A DNA stretch of 34,652 nucleotides from Thermoleophilia bacterium (GCA_017882615.1 JADGPD010000016.1:1-34652); one strand, 5' to 3'. Positions 14,321 to 22,994 are shown, numbered from the stretch's first letter. Notes: generated by a model not told the origin, from the sequence alone. Made by a program: numbers and translations.

Positions 14321-16327
14321 TCAGCGCTTGCTGGCGGCCAGCGCCTGCAGCTCGCGCCTGATGTCTTTGATCTCGTCGCGCAGCTTGGCGGCGTATTCGA
14401 AGCGGAGCTCCTCGGCGGCGGCGAACATCTCCTCCTCCAGCTCGATCGCCAGCTTCTCCAGCTCCTCGCGATCCAGGCCCTCGACCTTGGCGGCGCCGCG
14501 GCGCCGCTTCGTGGGCACGTGCGCCGACTCGAGCGAGAGGAACTCCGCAATGTCCGAGACGCCCTTGACGATCTGCACCGGCTTCGTGCCGTGCTCCTCG
14601 TTGTAGGCGATCTGAATAGCACGGCGGCGATCGGTTTCCTCGACTGCGAACTTGATCGCCTCGGTGATCTTGTCGCCATAGAGCAGCACCTTGCCGCCGA
14701 TGTTGCGGGCGGCGCGCCCGATCGTTTGGACGAGCGCCGTCTTGCCGCGCAGAAAGCCCTCCTTGTCGGCGTCGAGCACGGCGACGAGCGAGACTTCGGG
14801 CAGGTCGAGGCCTTCGCGCAGCAGGTTGACACCAATTAGCGCGTCATATTCACCCAGGCGCAGATCGCGGATGATCTGGATCCGCTCCAGCGTCTTGATA
14901 TCGGAGTGCAGGTAGCGGGCGCGGATGCCCGACTCGAGCAGGTAGTCCGTAAGATCCTCGGCCATCTTCTTGGTCAGCGTCGTCACCAGCACCCTCTCGC
15001 TTACGTCGGCGCGGCGGCGGATCTCGTTCATCAGGTCGTCGATCTGGTTCTTGGTGGCGCGGATCTCGACCTCGGGATCGATGATGTGGGTGGGACGGAT
15101 CAGCTGCTCGGCGATGCGCGTGGAATGGCGCAGCTCGAAGGCTCCAGGCGTGGCCGATACGAAGACGAGCTGCGGAACCTTCTCCAGGAACTCGTCGAAG
15201 CGCAGCGGTCGGTTGTCGAGCGCCGAGGGGAGCCGGAAGCCGTAGTCGATCAGCGTCTGCTTGCGCGAGCGGTCGCCCTGGTACATGCCGTCGATCTGGG
15301 GCACCGTCTGGTGCGACTCGTCGAGGAAGCAGAGGAAGTCGGAGGGGAAGTAGTCGAGCAGCGTGAACGGATGGGTTCCGGGCGGGCGGCCCTCGAGCAC
15401 GCGCGAATAGTTCTCGATCCCGTTGCAGAATCCGAGCTCGCGCAGCATCTCCATGTCGTACTCGGTGCGCTGCTTGATCCGGTGCGCCTCGAGTAGGCGA
15501 TTCTCGGACTCGAACTTGGCCACCTGCGCCTCCATCTCGCGTTTAACCTCCTCGACGGCGCTCTCGATCGACGGTGTCGAGGTGACGTACTGAGTGGCCG
15601 GCCAGATCGCCAGGTTGTCGAGACGGGCGTAGATCTCACCGGTGAGCGGATCGAAGTGGGTGATCTGCTCGACCTCGTCGTCGAAAAACGAGATGCGATA
15701 GGCGGTCTCGGAGCTGGCCGGCTGCACCTCGATCACGTCGCCGCGGACGCGGAAGCGACCGCGCGCGAGCACACTGTCGTTACGGACGTACTGGCTGGCC
15801 ACGAGCCGGCGCAGCGCCTCGTCGCGGTCGTAGTGGCCGCCCTGCTCGAGCACCAGTACGCGGTCGCGCCATTCCTCCGGCGAGCCGATGCCGTAGATGC
15901 AGGAGACCGACGCCACCACCACCACGTCGCGCCGGCTCAGAAGCGAGGTCGTGGCCGACAGGCGCAAACGCTCGATGTCCTCGTTTCTCGAGGAGTCCTT
16001 CTCGATGTAGAGATCAGCCTGCGGCATGTAGGCCTCGGGCTGGTAGTAGTCGTAGTAGGAGACGAAGTACTCGACCGCGTTGGAGGGAAAGAGCTCGCGG
16101 AACTCGTTACAGAGCTGGGCGGCGAGCGTCTTGTTGTGAGCGATCACCAGCGCCGGGCGCTGCAGCTTCTCCATGATCCAGGCCATGGTCGCCGTCTTAC
16201 CCGTACCGGTGGCGCCGAGCAGGGTCTGGAAGCGCTCACCGGCCAGAACGCCCTGCGAGATCTCCTCGATTGCGCGCGGTTGGTCGCCGGTCGGCTTGTA
16301 GAGGTCGGCTGCGTGCAGCTCGGTCAT
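14321..16327 (-). CDS. uvrB: Excinuclease ABC subunit B
   Basis: The product is 668 aa, the damage-verifying helicase-like subunit of nucleotide-excision repair. Walker A GATGTGKT is at 38-45, the DNA-clamping beta-hairpin region YYDYYQPEAYMPQADLYIEK follows, and the DEAD-type box is FLDESH. Helicase motifs VLVTTLTKKMAEDL and QTIGRAARN come later, and the C-terminus is the UVR motif (LEEEMFAAAEELRFEYAAKLRDEI, split over the last 60 residues) that binds UvrC. I chose the ATG at 16327; a GTG one codon earlier and a TTG at 16336 are also in frame. TACGCT lies 8 nt upstream with no ribosome site. Confidence 0.97.
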   Translation of the reverse strand: MTELHAADLYKPTGDQPRAIEEISQGVLAGERFQTLLGATGTGKTATMAWIMEKLQRPALVIAHNKTLAAQLCNEFRELFPSNAVEYFVSYYDYYQPEAYMPQADLYIEKDSSRNEDIERLRLSATTSLLSRRDVVVVASVSCIYGIGSPEEWRDRVLVLEQGGHYDRDEALRRLVASQYVRNDSVLARGRFRVRGDVIEVQPASSETAYRISFFDDEVEQITHFDPLTGEIYARLDNLAIWPATQYVTSTPSIESAVEEVKREMEAQVAKFESENRLLEAHRIKQRTEYDMEMLRELGFCNGIENYSRVLEGRPPGTHPFTLLDYFPSDFLCFLDESHQTVPQIDGMYQGDRSRKQTLIDYGFRLPSALDNRPLRFDEFLEKVPQLVFVSATPGAFELRHSTRIAEQLIRPTHIIDPEVEIRATKNQIDDLMNEIRRRADVSERVLVTTLTKKMAEDLTDYLLESGIRARYLHSDIKTLERIQIIRDLRLGEYDALIGVNLLREGLDLPEVSLVAVLDADKEGFLRGKTALVQTIGRAARNIGGKVLLYGDKITEAIKFAVEETDRRRAIQIAYNEEHGTKPVQIVKGVSDIAEFLSLESAHVPTKRRRGAAKVEGLDREELEKLAIELEEEMFAAAEELRFEYAAKLRDEIKDIRRELQALAASKR

Positions 16328-16506
16328 CACGAACAAGCGTACCCGTCCGCACCGGACCTATCGACCCCTCCGCCTCTCGGGATTGCTACGGATTGGGCTC
16401 CATTGAGCTCCCCGAAAAGCCAGAGCTCGGATCGTCTCTGCCGGCGGACGGTCAGAATGGCAGCAACACTCCCGTTGGCCTCAAGTTCGAGTCGCTAGGA
16501 GAAAAC

Positions 16507-16989
16507 GTGACACCTCTCGATCGCTACAAGCTCGTGCCCGTTTTGTTCTCCGTGGGCGTTCAGTTCTCGTGCCAAAACTGCGATCGGCCAATAACGATCA
16601 AACTCGATGATCTGGAGGGGCCGTTTACCTGTCGCGGATGCGAGGAGAGGATTGCCGTGCCCTCGATCTCTTGCGTCGATGAGTCCTGCGACGGGACATA
16701 CGTGAAATGTAGAGGGGCTATCGAGAAGCTCTCTGGGCGGGAGTTGGAGGAAGAGAGATCCGCCGCTTGGGAGGGCGAATCGCGGGGCGGAAGGCCCACA
16801 GACTCCGATCACGACGACTATCGAGACGTCGAGGGCTCTGTTATCAGCTACAGGTGCGCGAGCTGTGGGGCGAAACACACCGCTCGATACGCAACCAGCC
16901 AGAGATTCGACGATCACGGACGCACACGCTGCGAGCGGGCGATTTGCAGTAAGTGCAAACGTGCGCCAACGCGAGACGACTTGCCCTAA
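16507..16989 (+). CDS. Double zinc-ribbon protein, function unknown
   Basis: The product is 160 aa from a GTG with AGGAG 5 nt upstream; the frame is open further upstream but without a ribosome site. The first ribbon is C22xxC25 with C42xxC45. The second is C117xxC120 with C147xxC150, and C56, C61, C68 and C142 lie between or beside them. The acidic linker (about 75-112) is poor in hydrophobics. Such paired ribbons often bind nucleic acids or proteins. It is isolated between uvrB and an ArsR pair, opposite in strand to both, and its codon use looks less GC-rich than that of its neighbours. No named family is recognised. Confidence 0.6.
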   Translation: MTPLDRYKLVPVLFSVGVQFSCQNCDRPITIKLDDLEGPFTCRGCEERIAVPSISCVDESCDGTYVKCRGAIEKLSGRELEEERSAAWEGESRGGRPTDSDHDDYRDVEGSVISYRCASCGAKHTARYATSQRFDDHGRTRCERAICSKCKRAPTRDDLP

Positions 16990-16993
16990 TCGA

Positions 16994-17218
16994 CTACGTC
17001 GTTGTTGTCCCCTTGATCCGGCGCGGTCGGGCACGCCGGTAGAGCCAGAAGAAGAGCGGGAACTCGATTCCCTGCAAGAGCGCCCAGGTGAGTGCCTTGC
17101 GGCGCGGCAAACCGCGCGAGCGAGCGTCGGCGAGCACCCAACCGGCTGCGAAGAACACGAGTGCGACGACCGCGGCCAGGATGACGACACCGATCGTAGG
17201 GAGAGAAGCGAGAATCAT
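16994..17218 (-). CDS. Small two-helix membrane protein paired with ArsR regulator
   Basis: The product is 74 aa with helices at about 5-28 and 44-60, separated by a basic loop DARSRGLPRRKALTW and ending RRARPRRIKG. By the positive-inside rule both the loop and the tail are basic, so the topology is uncertain. AAGAAAGG, which lies inside the end of the ArsR gene, serves as its ribosome site, and the two genes are 3 bp apart. This arrangement recalls ArsR-type autorepressors paired with membrane immunity or sensor proteins (SdpR/SdpI), but the protein is too short for SdpI and no homology is claimed. Confidence 0.6.
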   Translation of the reverse strand: MILASLPTIGVVILAAVVALVFFAAGWVLADARSRGLPRRKALTWALLQGIEFPLFFWLYRRARPRRIKGTTTT

Positions 17219-17221
17219 TTT

Positions 17222-17533
17222 TTACCTTTCTTGGTCGGCTTGCCTTGCCGTCGTGCCTCCGACGCGACCGCCAACGGCGGCGAGCTCGGCCAGCTCGGTG
17301 ACGATGGCCACCAGCACCGAGGTGGTCAGCTGATAGATGACCTGCTGCCCGTTTCGCTCGTGCTGCACGAGACCGGCGTTCGTGAGTACGCCGAGGTGCC
17401 GGGAAACCGACGGCCAGGAGATCTCGAACTCGGCGGCGATGGCGCCGGCCGGGAGCGGTCCGTCTTGCAGCAGCTTGAGGATCTTCCGGCGCTCTGGATC
17501 GGAGAGGGCACGGTACACGTCTTGGACAGCCAT
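17222..17533 (-). CDS. ArsR/SdpR-family winged-helix repressor
   Basis: The product is 103 aa. It opens VYRALSDPERRKILKLLQDG, then LPAGAIAAEFEISWPSVSRHL as the helix-turn-helix and AGLVQHERNGQQVIYQL as the wing, all classical for ArsR. There is no Cys, so the metal-binding ELCVC site is absent and the protein is of the non-metal SdpR type. The ATG has no Shine-Dalgarno; an AT-rich promoter with an inverted repeat lies immediately before it. It precedes and probably represses the small membrane protein gene. Confidence 0.9.
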   Translation of the reverse strand: MAVQDVYRALSDPERRKILKLLQDGPLPAGAIAAEFEISWPSVSRHLGVLTNAGLVQHERNGQQVIYQLTTSVLVAIVTELAELAAVGGRVGGTTARQADQER

Positions 17534-17536
17534 TTC

Positions 17537-17562
17537 GATATTTAGCTTATTTGCTAATCATC
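17537..17562 (-). promoter_or_regulatory. Inverted repeat and promoter of the ArsR gene
   Basis: Ten-base arms, GATATTTAGC and the complement of GCTAATCATC, match at 8 of 10 positions around a 6-bp centre (core TTAGC-N6-GCTAA, 17542-17557). The site starts 3 bp upstream of the ATG and is much richer in AT than its surroundings. It contains TAAGCT and TAAATA as -10 candidates. It fits an ArsR-type autorepressor site. Confidence 0.6.
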
Positions 17563-17593
17563 TCGGCGTCAAGCGGCGAACTTGCCGCCGCTG

Positions 17594-18151
17594 CTAGCGA
17601 GATTTCGGGTTCTCGCGCAAGACCGGGTAGATGCGCCGGTAGAGCTTCTTCAGGCTTTCGACGCGAGCGACGTAGGCGCGCGTCTCGGGGAAGGCGATGC
17701 CCTCACCGGAGGCCAGCCAGTTGTCTACGTTCTGCTGCCCGGCGTTGTAGGCGGCGAGCGCGAGCTTCTCCGATCCGTACTTCTTCATCAGGTGGCTCAG
17801 ATACCAGGCGCCGTAGCGGACGTTTATCTCCGGGTTGCCGAGATCCGAGAGCTTGAAGCGAGAGCCGCCGGTGTGGTCGGCGATTCCCTGTGCGGTTGCC
17901 GGCATCAGCTGCATCAGGCCGATCGCGCCCGAAGACGAGCGGGCGTCGGCGCGAAAATGGCTCTCCTGGTAGATGACAGCGGCCAATAGAGCGGGATCGA
18001 GATCGTAATGCGCGGCGTGCCCGAGCACGATTTGCTCGTAGTTAAGCGGGTGCCAGAGGCGCGCCCACCAGGCCGGCTGGGCAAAGTGAACGTAGGCGAA
18101 GCCGCAAAGCAAGGCGGCCGCGGCCAACGCTAGCCCGGACAGGTATCTCAA
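17594..18151 (-). CDS. Lytic transglycosylase (SLT domain)
   Basis: The product is 185 aa and would cleave peptidoglycan glycan strands outside the membrane. An N-terminal signal or anchor helix (3-24) is followed by the SLT domain with YQESHF (catalytic E63), SSGAIGLMQLMPATA, and LALAAYNAG. It starts at TTG (18151), which overlaps the coaE stop (TTGA), with a weak AGGTGG upstream, so it is translationally coupled to coaE. Its place at the end of the rpsA-coaE operon links cell-wall turnover to a housekeeping transcript. Confidence 0.9.
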   Translation of the reverse strand: MRYLSGLALAAAALLCGFAYVHFAQPAWWARLWHPLNYEQIVLGHAAHYDLDPALLAAVIYQESHFRADARSSSGAIGLMQLMPATAQGIADHTGGSRFKLSDLGNPEINVRYGAWYLSHLMKKYGSEKLALAAYNAGQQNVDNWLASGEGIAFPETRAYVARVESLKKLYRRIYPVLRENPKSR

Positions 18152-18750
18152 GCGTCCACCTGCGCGAGAAGCTGCTGCCAGACATCACCTACAAACGCTT
18201 CGAGCTCGGCCAGCGAACCGTCGTTACGGAAGACGAAGTCGGCGCGGCGCACCTTCTCGGCGTCCGAGATGAGCCGCTCTTCACGCTCGTCGAGGCGGGA
18301 GCCGGCGCGGGCTTGGCGCAGGGCGACCGAGGCGGTGATGACCACCACCTTGTCGAAGCGACCTTCGCCACGCACTTCGTAGAGGAGAGGTACTTCGATG
18401 ACGCAGATCGGAGGCGAATCGGGCGACGCGGCCAGCTGCTCGCGAAAAAGCCTCTGCTCGCGGATTACCCGCGGGTGGAGAACCGACTCGAGGAAACCGA
18501 GGCCCTCGGATTGCTTGAAGACGAGGCGGCCGAGCACCGCACGATCGATACCACCCTCGCTGCTCAGAACCCCGGAGCCGAAGCGATTCTCGAGTTTGGC
18601 GCGTACCTCTTCATCGCGTTCCAGAAGATCGTGCACGACCTCGTCGCTGGAGAGGATTGCGGCGCCGAGCGCCTTGAACATGCGCAGCGCTTCGCTCTTA
18701 CCGGCGCCGACGCCCCCCGTCAGCGCGACCGCAAGCGGCCGAGCGGGCAC
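18148..18750 (-). CDS. coaE: Dephospho-CoA kinase
   Basis: The product is 200 aa and catalyses the last step of coenzyme A synthesis, phosphorylating the ribose 3'-OH of dephospho-CoA. The P-loop TGGVGAGKS is at 11-19. LSSDEVVHDLL, VLHPRVI, VIEVPLLYE and RADFVFRNDGS are the other conserved stretches. The GTG start shares one base with the rpsA stop (TAGTG), so the two are coupled. The order rpsA-coaE is widespread in actinobacteria. Confidence 0.95.
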   Translation of the reverse strand: MPARPLAVALTGGVGAGKSEALRMFKALGAAILSSDEVVHDLLERDEEVRAKLENRFGSGVLSSEGGIDRAVLGRLVFKQSEGLGFLESVLHPRVIREQRLFREQLAASPDSPPICVIEVPLLYEVRGEGRFDKVVVITASVALRQARAGSRLDEREERLISDAEKVRRADFVFRNDGSLAELEAFVGDVWQQLLAQVDA

Positions 18751-20153
18751 TACTCGCCGGACTCGTCCTCGGCCGTGTCGCCAGCCTCGGCGAGCTCCGA
18801 CTCGGTGTCCTCTTGTTCGCCCTCTGCCGGCTCATCGCCGGCGGCGGATTCGATGATTTCCTCTGCTTCCGCCTCGGCTTCTGCTGCGATCTCGGGCTCC
18901 GCTTCGAATTCCTCTTCACCCACCGGCTCGGGCGCGATCCCGATCTCGGCCGCGGCCTCGGCCTCTGCCTCGCTCGCAGCTTCGATCTCGTCCTCTTCCT
19001 CGCTCGCGGGCTCGGCCGTCCTGGGCGCCGCCTCGATCACTACGGGGCCGCCTTCGACGCGCTTCATGGAAAGGGAAAGCCTTCTGCGCTCGCCGTCGAT
19101 CTCGAGCACGACCACGCGCACCAGATCGCCCTGCGAGACGACCTCGCGCGGGTTTTCGACATGGTGCTGCGCCAGCTCGGAGATGTGCACGAGCCCTTCG
19201 ACGCCGGGGACGATCTCGACGAAGGCGCCGAAAGTGACGACCTTGGTCACCCGTCCTTCGACCTCGTCGCCGTCGCCGTAGGCGTCGATCACCTGCTGCC
19301 AGGGATCCGACTGGGTCTGCTTGAGCCCGAGCGAGATGCGCTGGCGGTCGCGGTCGATGTCCAGCACCTTGACCTTCACCGTCTGCCCCACTTCGAGAAT
19401 CTCCGAGGGGTGGTTGACGTGGCTCCAGGAAAGCTCCGAGATGTGAATCAGCCCGTCCATTCCGTCGAGATCGACGAAGGCGCCGAAATCGACGATGTTC
19501 GAGATCTGGCCCTCGATCACGTCGCCGGGGTTGAGCCGGTCGAGGATCGCCTGGCGCATCTCCTTGCGCTCGTCTTCCAGCACGGCGCGGCGCGAGAGAA
19601 CGACGTTGTTGCGCGAGCGGTTGAGCTCGATCACCTTGGCGCGAAGCATGGTGCCCATGAACTCGTCGAGATCCTGAACGCGGCGGATGTCGACCAGCGA
19701 GGCGGGCAGGAAACCGCGCACGCCGAGGTCGATGATCAGGCCGCCCTTGACGACCTCGATCACGCGGCCCTCGATCGGCTCGCCGGTTTGCGCCTTGTCC
19801 TCGATCGACTTCCAGGCCAGCTCGAAACGGGCGCGCTTCTTGGAGAGAATCAAGCGCCCGTCGGCATCTTCCTTGGTTAGAACGAGCGCATCGATCTCGT
19901 CGCCGAGCGTTACCTCCGTGGAGGGATCGATCGAGCGCCGGATCGAGAGCTCGGAGGCCGGGATGACGCCCTCGGACTTGTAGCCGATGTCGACCAGCAC
20001 CTCGTCCTTGTCGACCCGGACGATCGTGCCGTGTACGACCTCGCCTTCCTTGATGGTCGGGAAGGTGGACTCGTAGTCGGGGATGAGCTTTCCGTCCGGG
20101 CCTTCTACCCAGACGCCGGGCTCAGCCTTGATCTTGTCGAGGGTTTCGGCCAT
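18750..20153 (-). CDS. rpsA: Ribosomal protein S1
   Basis: The product is 467 aa and promotes mRNA binding to the 30S subunit. Four S1 RNA-binding domains are visible at about 36-105, 124-190, 209-278 and 295-364; the third and fourth carry the strongest signature (VDFGAFVDLDGMDGLIHISE; VTFGAFVEIVPGVEGLVHIS). Residues 380-467 are an extremely acidic Glu/Ala tail with hardly any basic residues. I chose the ATG at 20153; an in-frame start 42 bp upstream would place TATACT inside the gene. It is followed by coaE with a one-base overlap and preceded by polA. Confidence 0.95.
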   Translation of the reverse strand: MAETLDKIKAEPGVWVEGPDGKLIPDYESTFPTIKEGEVVHGTIVRVDKDEVLVDIGYKSEGVIPASELSIRRSIDPSTEVTLGDEIDALVLTKEDADGRLILSKKRARFELAWKSIEDKAQTGEPIEGRVIEVVKGGLIIDLGVRGFLPASLVDIRRVQDLDEFMGTMLRAKVIELNRSRNNVVLSRRAVLEDERKEMRQAILDRLNPGDVIEGQISNIVDFGAFVDLDGMDGLIHISELSWSHVNHPSEILEVGQTVKVKVLDIDRDRQRISLGLKQTQSDPWQQVIDAYGDGDEVEGRVTKVVTFGAFVEIVPGVEGLVHISELAQHHVENPREVVSQGDLVRVVVLEIDGERRRLSLSMKRVEGGPVVIEAAPRTAEPASEEEDEIEAASEAEAEAAAEIGIAPEPVGEEEFEAEPEIAAEAEAEAEEIIESAAGDEPAEGEQEDTESELAEAGDTAEDESGE

Positions 20154-20163
20154 GCGTCGGCGG

Positions 20164-20169
20164 AGTATA
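20164..20169 (-). promoter_or_regulatory. rpsA -10 box TATACT
   Basis: On the minus strand TATACT ends 10 nt before the rpsA ATG, with no Shine-Dalgarno between. The leader would be at most a few bases. No convincing -35 is seen 16-18 bp upstream. A 10-bp palindrome CCACTAGTGG lies at 20192-20201, near where a regulator or the -35 would be. Confidence 0.55.
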
Positions 20170-20244
20170 GCTGCGCGGCGCAGGTCCGATCCCACTAGTG
20201 GTGCCGCCTACCAGCTCCCTCACGACGGAAAGGCACGGGTGCGC

Positions 20245-22830
20245 CTATTTGGCCTCGGCCCAGCTCGTTCCGACTCCTGCCTCGGCCTCCAGCGGCGGAT
20301 CGAAGGGATAGGCGACCTTCATCTCGTGCAGGACCAGCTCGCGGCAGCGCTCAAGCTCGCGCTCGGGCAGCTCGAGCAGGAGCTCGTCGTGGATCTGCAG
20401 CACCAGCCTGGCCTGGAAGCCCTCTTCGCCGAGGCGCCGCTGGATGGCGATCATCGCCACCTTGATCACGTCGGCTGCAGTTCCCTGCATGATCGTGTTC
20501 ACCGCCAGCCGCTCGCCGAGCGAGCGCATCTGGCGGTTCGAGGAGGCGAGCTCGGGGATCGGGCGGCGGCGCCCGAGCAGCGTCGTCACGCAGCCGTTCT
20601 TCGTCGCCTCGGCGATCGTACGGGCGATGAACTCCTGCACGCGCGGGAAGCGGGCCAGATAGGTGTCGATGTAGGCGCCGGCCTCCTCGCGCGGGATGCC
20701 GAGCTGCTCGGAGAGGCCGAAGGCCGAGATGCCGTAGATGATCCCAAAGTTGACGGCCTTGGCACGGTTTCGCTCCTCTTTCGTGAGCGAGTCTGGATCC
20801 TTGCCCAGCACCTCGGCGGCCGTGCGGGTGTGGATGTCCTCGCCGCGCTTGAATGCTTCGATCAGTTTCTCCTCGCCGCTCGCGTGAGCGAGGATGCGCA
20901 GCTCGGCCTGCGAGTAGTCGGCAGAGAGGAGCAGGCAGCCGTCCTCGGCCACGAAAGCCGAGCGAATCTCGCGCCCCAGCTTGGAGCGCACGGGAATCGC
21001 CTGCAGGTTCGGGTTGGTGGTGGAGAGCCGTCCCGTGGGGGCGACAGTCTGGTTGAAGGTGGTGTGCAGCCGCCCGTCGGTCTCGGAGATGAGCAGCGGC
21101 AGCGGACCCAGATAGGTGTTGACGAGCTTGGTCAGCTCGCGCCACTCCTCGATCACCGCGACGATCTCGTGCTCGCTCCTGATCGCGCGCAAAACGCGGG
21201 TGTCGGTCGAGTAGCCGGTCTTGCCCTTGCGCCCCGGCGTCAGGCCCAGCTTCTCGAACAGGATGCGGCCGAGCTGCTGCGGCGAGCCGAGCGCGAACGT
21301 CTCGTCGGCCAGTTTCCAGGCCAGCGCCTCCAGCTCGCTGGTGCGCTCGCTCAAGCGGGCCGTGATCTCGCCCATGCGGTAGGCGTCGATCTTGACACCG
21401 GTTTGCTCCATCTTCGCCAGCACCAGCGTCAGCGGCAGCTCGATTTCGCGGTAGAGGGGCTCCAGCTGGAGCTTGCGCAGGCGCTCGGCGAAGAGGGGCG
21501 CCAGGCGGCGAATCGCTTCGGCGCGACAGACGAGCGTGGCCGTCTCTTCCTCGGCGGCCGGTACGGCCTCCAGCTCGATTCCCTGCTCGCGGGCCAGCTC
21601 ATCGAGCTCGTAGCCGCTCCGGCCCGGGTCGAGCAGGTAGGCGGCGATCATCGTGTCCTCGGCGGCCGGGCCGGCGTTTTCGACCAGCCACGCGGGCAGC
21701 GTCTTGAAGTCGTGAGCGACGATCGCGCCCGGCTCGAATCGACTTACGAGCTCGTCGCGCCACTCGCCGACGAGCACCTCCCCCCCGCCGGCGAAGGCGT
21801 AGCGGCCGCCGGCAACTGTCAGTGCTCCCGCGGCTCGATCGGGGAGATCGCCTTCGCGCCAGCGCAGCTGGTCGGCCGCCCCGCGCTCCTCCTCGCTGGC
21901 CGGCAAGGCCGTATCGAGCGTGTCCAGCCGCCCCAGCAGCGAACGGAACTCGAAGCGGCGGAAGATCTCCTTGAGCCGCGAGCGATCGGGAGGCGCCGAG
22001 ACGAGCGCGGCCGCGTCGAAATCGATCTCGAGGTCGCGGCGGACGGTTGCGAGCAGCTTCGAGTCGCGCGCCTGCTGGTCGTTCTCCTCGAGCTTCTTGC
22101 GCCGTCCCGGCGTCTGCTCCGAAGCGTGGGCCAGAACTTCCTCGAGCGACCCGTAGCGGATGATCAGCTCGGCGGCCGTCTTCTCGCCGATGCCCGGAAC
22201 ACCCGGGATGTTGTCGGAGGTGTCGCCCTTGAGGCCGATGAAGTCGGGGATCTGCGCCGGAGTGATGCCGTAGCGCGCCGTCACTCGCTCGGGCGTGTAG
22301 ACCTGCACGTCGGAGATCCCGCGCGGGGTCATCATCAGACAGACCCGCTTGGAGACGAGCTGGAAGGCGTCGCGGTCGGTCGAGACGATGCAGGTCTGGA
22401 CGCCGGCTTGCTCGGCGCGCGTGGCCAGGGTGGCGATCACGTCGTCGGCCTCCCAGCCCTCGAACTCGACGTTGGTGTAGCCGAAGGCCTCGACCAGCGG
22501 GCGAAAGTGCGGGAACTGCTCGCGCAGCAGATCGGGCGTCGGCTTGCGCTGCCCCTTGTAGGCCTCGAGGATCTTCTCGCGGTGCACCGGGCGCGTGTCC
22601 CAGGCGACGGCGACGCCGCGCGGCTTGTAGTCGCTGAGCAGCTTGAGCAGCATGCTGGTGAAGCCGTAGAGCGCGTTGGTATGAAACCCCTCGCTGGTGG
22701 CGATGTCCTCGGGCAGGGCGTAGAAGGCGCGATAGGCGAGGTTGTTGCCGTCGACCAGGTAGAGCTCACTCGCGCGCGCGGGAGCGTCGTCCAGCACCAG
22801 CTCGGCTCCGTTCACGTCCTTCGGCGACAT
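20245..22830 (-). CDS. polA: DNA polymerase I
   Basis: The product is 861 aa. The N-terminal 5' nuclease (about 20-300) has LYLVDGNNLAYRAFYALP, AVAWDTRP, GWEADDVIATLA, and GLKGDTSDNIPGVPGIGEKTA. The middle domain lacks the DxE metal-binding motif of a proofreading exonuclease, so the 3'-5' activity is probably lost, as in Taq and other actinobacterial enzymes. Polymerase motifs are A (LLSADYSQAELRILAH, about 637), B (RAKAVNFGIIYG, about 693) and C (QIHDELLLEL, about 815). The ATG lies 8 nt after TAGACT. It is followed by rpsA 91 bp downstream. Confidence 0.97.
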   Translation of the reverse strand: MSPKDVNGAELVLDDAPARASELYLVDGNNLAYRAFYALPEDIATSEGFHTNALYGFTSMLLKLLSDYKPRGVAVAWDTRPVHREKILEAYKGQRKPTPDLLREQFPHFRPLVEAFGYTNVEFEGWEADDVIATLATRAEQAGVQTCIVSTDRDAFQLVSKRVCLMMTPRGISDVQVYTPERVTARYGITPAQIPDFIGLKGDTSDNIPGVPGIGEKTAAELIIRYGSLEEVLAHASEQTPGRRKKLEENDQQARDSKLLATVRRDLEIDFDAAALVSAPPDRSRLKEIFRRFEFRSLLGRLDTLDTALPASEEERGAADQLRWREGDLPDRAAGALTVAGGRYAFAGGGEVLVGEWRDELVSRFEPGAIVAHDFKTLPAWLVENAGPAAEDTMIAAYLLDPGRSGYELDELAREQGIELEAVPAAEEETATLVCRAEAIRRLAPLFAERLRKLQLEPLYREIELPLTLVLAKMEQTGVKIDAYRMGEITARLSERTSELEALAWKLADETFALGSPQQLGRILFEKLGLTPGRKGKTGYSTDTRVLRAIRSEHEIVAVIEEWRELTKLVNTYLGPLPLLISETDGRLHTTFNQTVAPTGRLSTTNPNLQAIPVRSKLGREIRSAFVAEDGCLLLSADYSQAELRILAHASGEEKLIEAFKRGEDIHTRTAAEVLGKDPDSLTKEERNRAKAVNFGIIYGISAFGLSEQLGIPREEAGAYIDTYLARFPRVQEFIARTIAEATKNGCVTTLLGRRRPIPELASSNRQMRSLGERLAVNTIMQGTAADVIKVAMIAIQRRLGEEGFQARLVLQIHDELLLELPERELERCRELVLHEMKVAYPFDPPLEAEAGVGTSWAEAK

Positions 22831-22838
22831 CGCTTTCG

Positions 22839-22844
22839 AGTCTA
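22839..22844 (-). promoter_or_regulatory. polA -10-like box TAGACT
   Basis: On the minus strand TAGACT ends 8 nt before the polA ATG, and no ribosome site lies between. This is consistent with a leaderless message. Confidence 0.4.
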
Positions 22845-22950
22845 GAAGTTCTGGCCGCCGCCGGAGGGACGGCCGCGAAGTAGAAGCCGCTACCTCGCGG
22901 GCGGTGGGTCTCCCGCGAATGCGAAGGGGGCTTGAGGTCGCGGCCGGGGT

Positions 22951-22969
22951 GAGGCGGGTTCCCCGCCTC
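22951..22969. repeat. Perfect 8-bp hairpin in the polA/LarA-like intergenic region
   Basis: GAGGCGGG (22951-22958) and CCCGCCTC (22962-22969) enclose a TTC loop. It is a strong GC hairpin without a T-run, 110 bp upstream of the LarA-like gene. It could belong to an untranslated transcript. Confidence 0.4.
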
Positions 22970-22994
22970 CCATCCCCGATTCGAGCTTAACGCG

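Noticed and set aside
18313-19880. Two long plus-strand frames opposite coaE and rpsA
   Set aside because: Ser- or Asp/Leu-rich shadows of the minus-strand genes without recognisable domains.
20083-22845. A 920-codon open frame on the plus strand opposite polA
   Set aside because: It is fully antisense to polA, which has all family motifs. The protein is rich in Arg, Leu and Gly, has no recognisable domain and is a GC-rich shadow.
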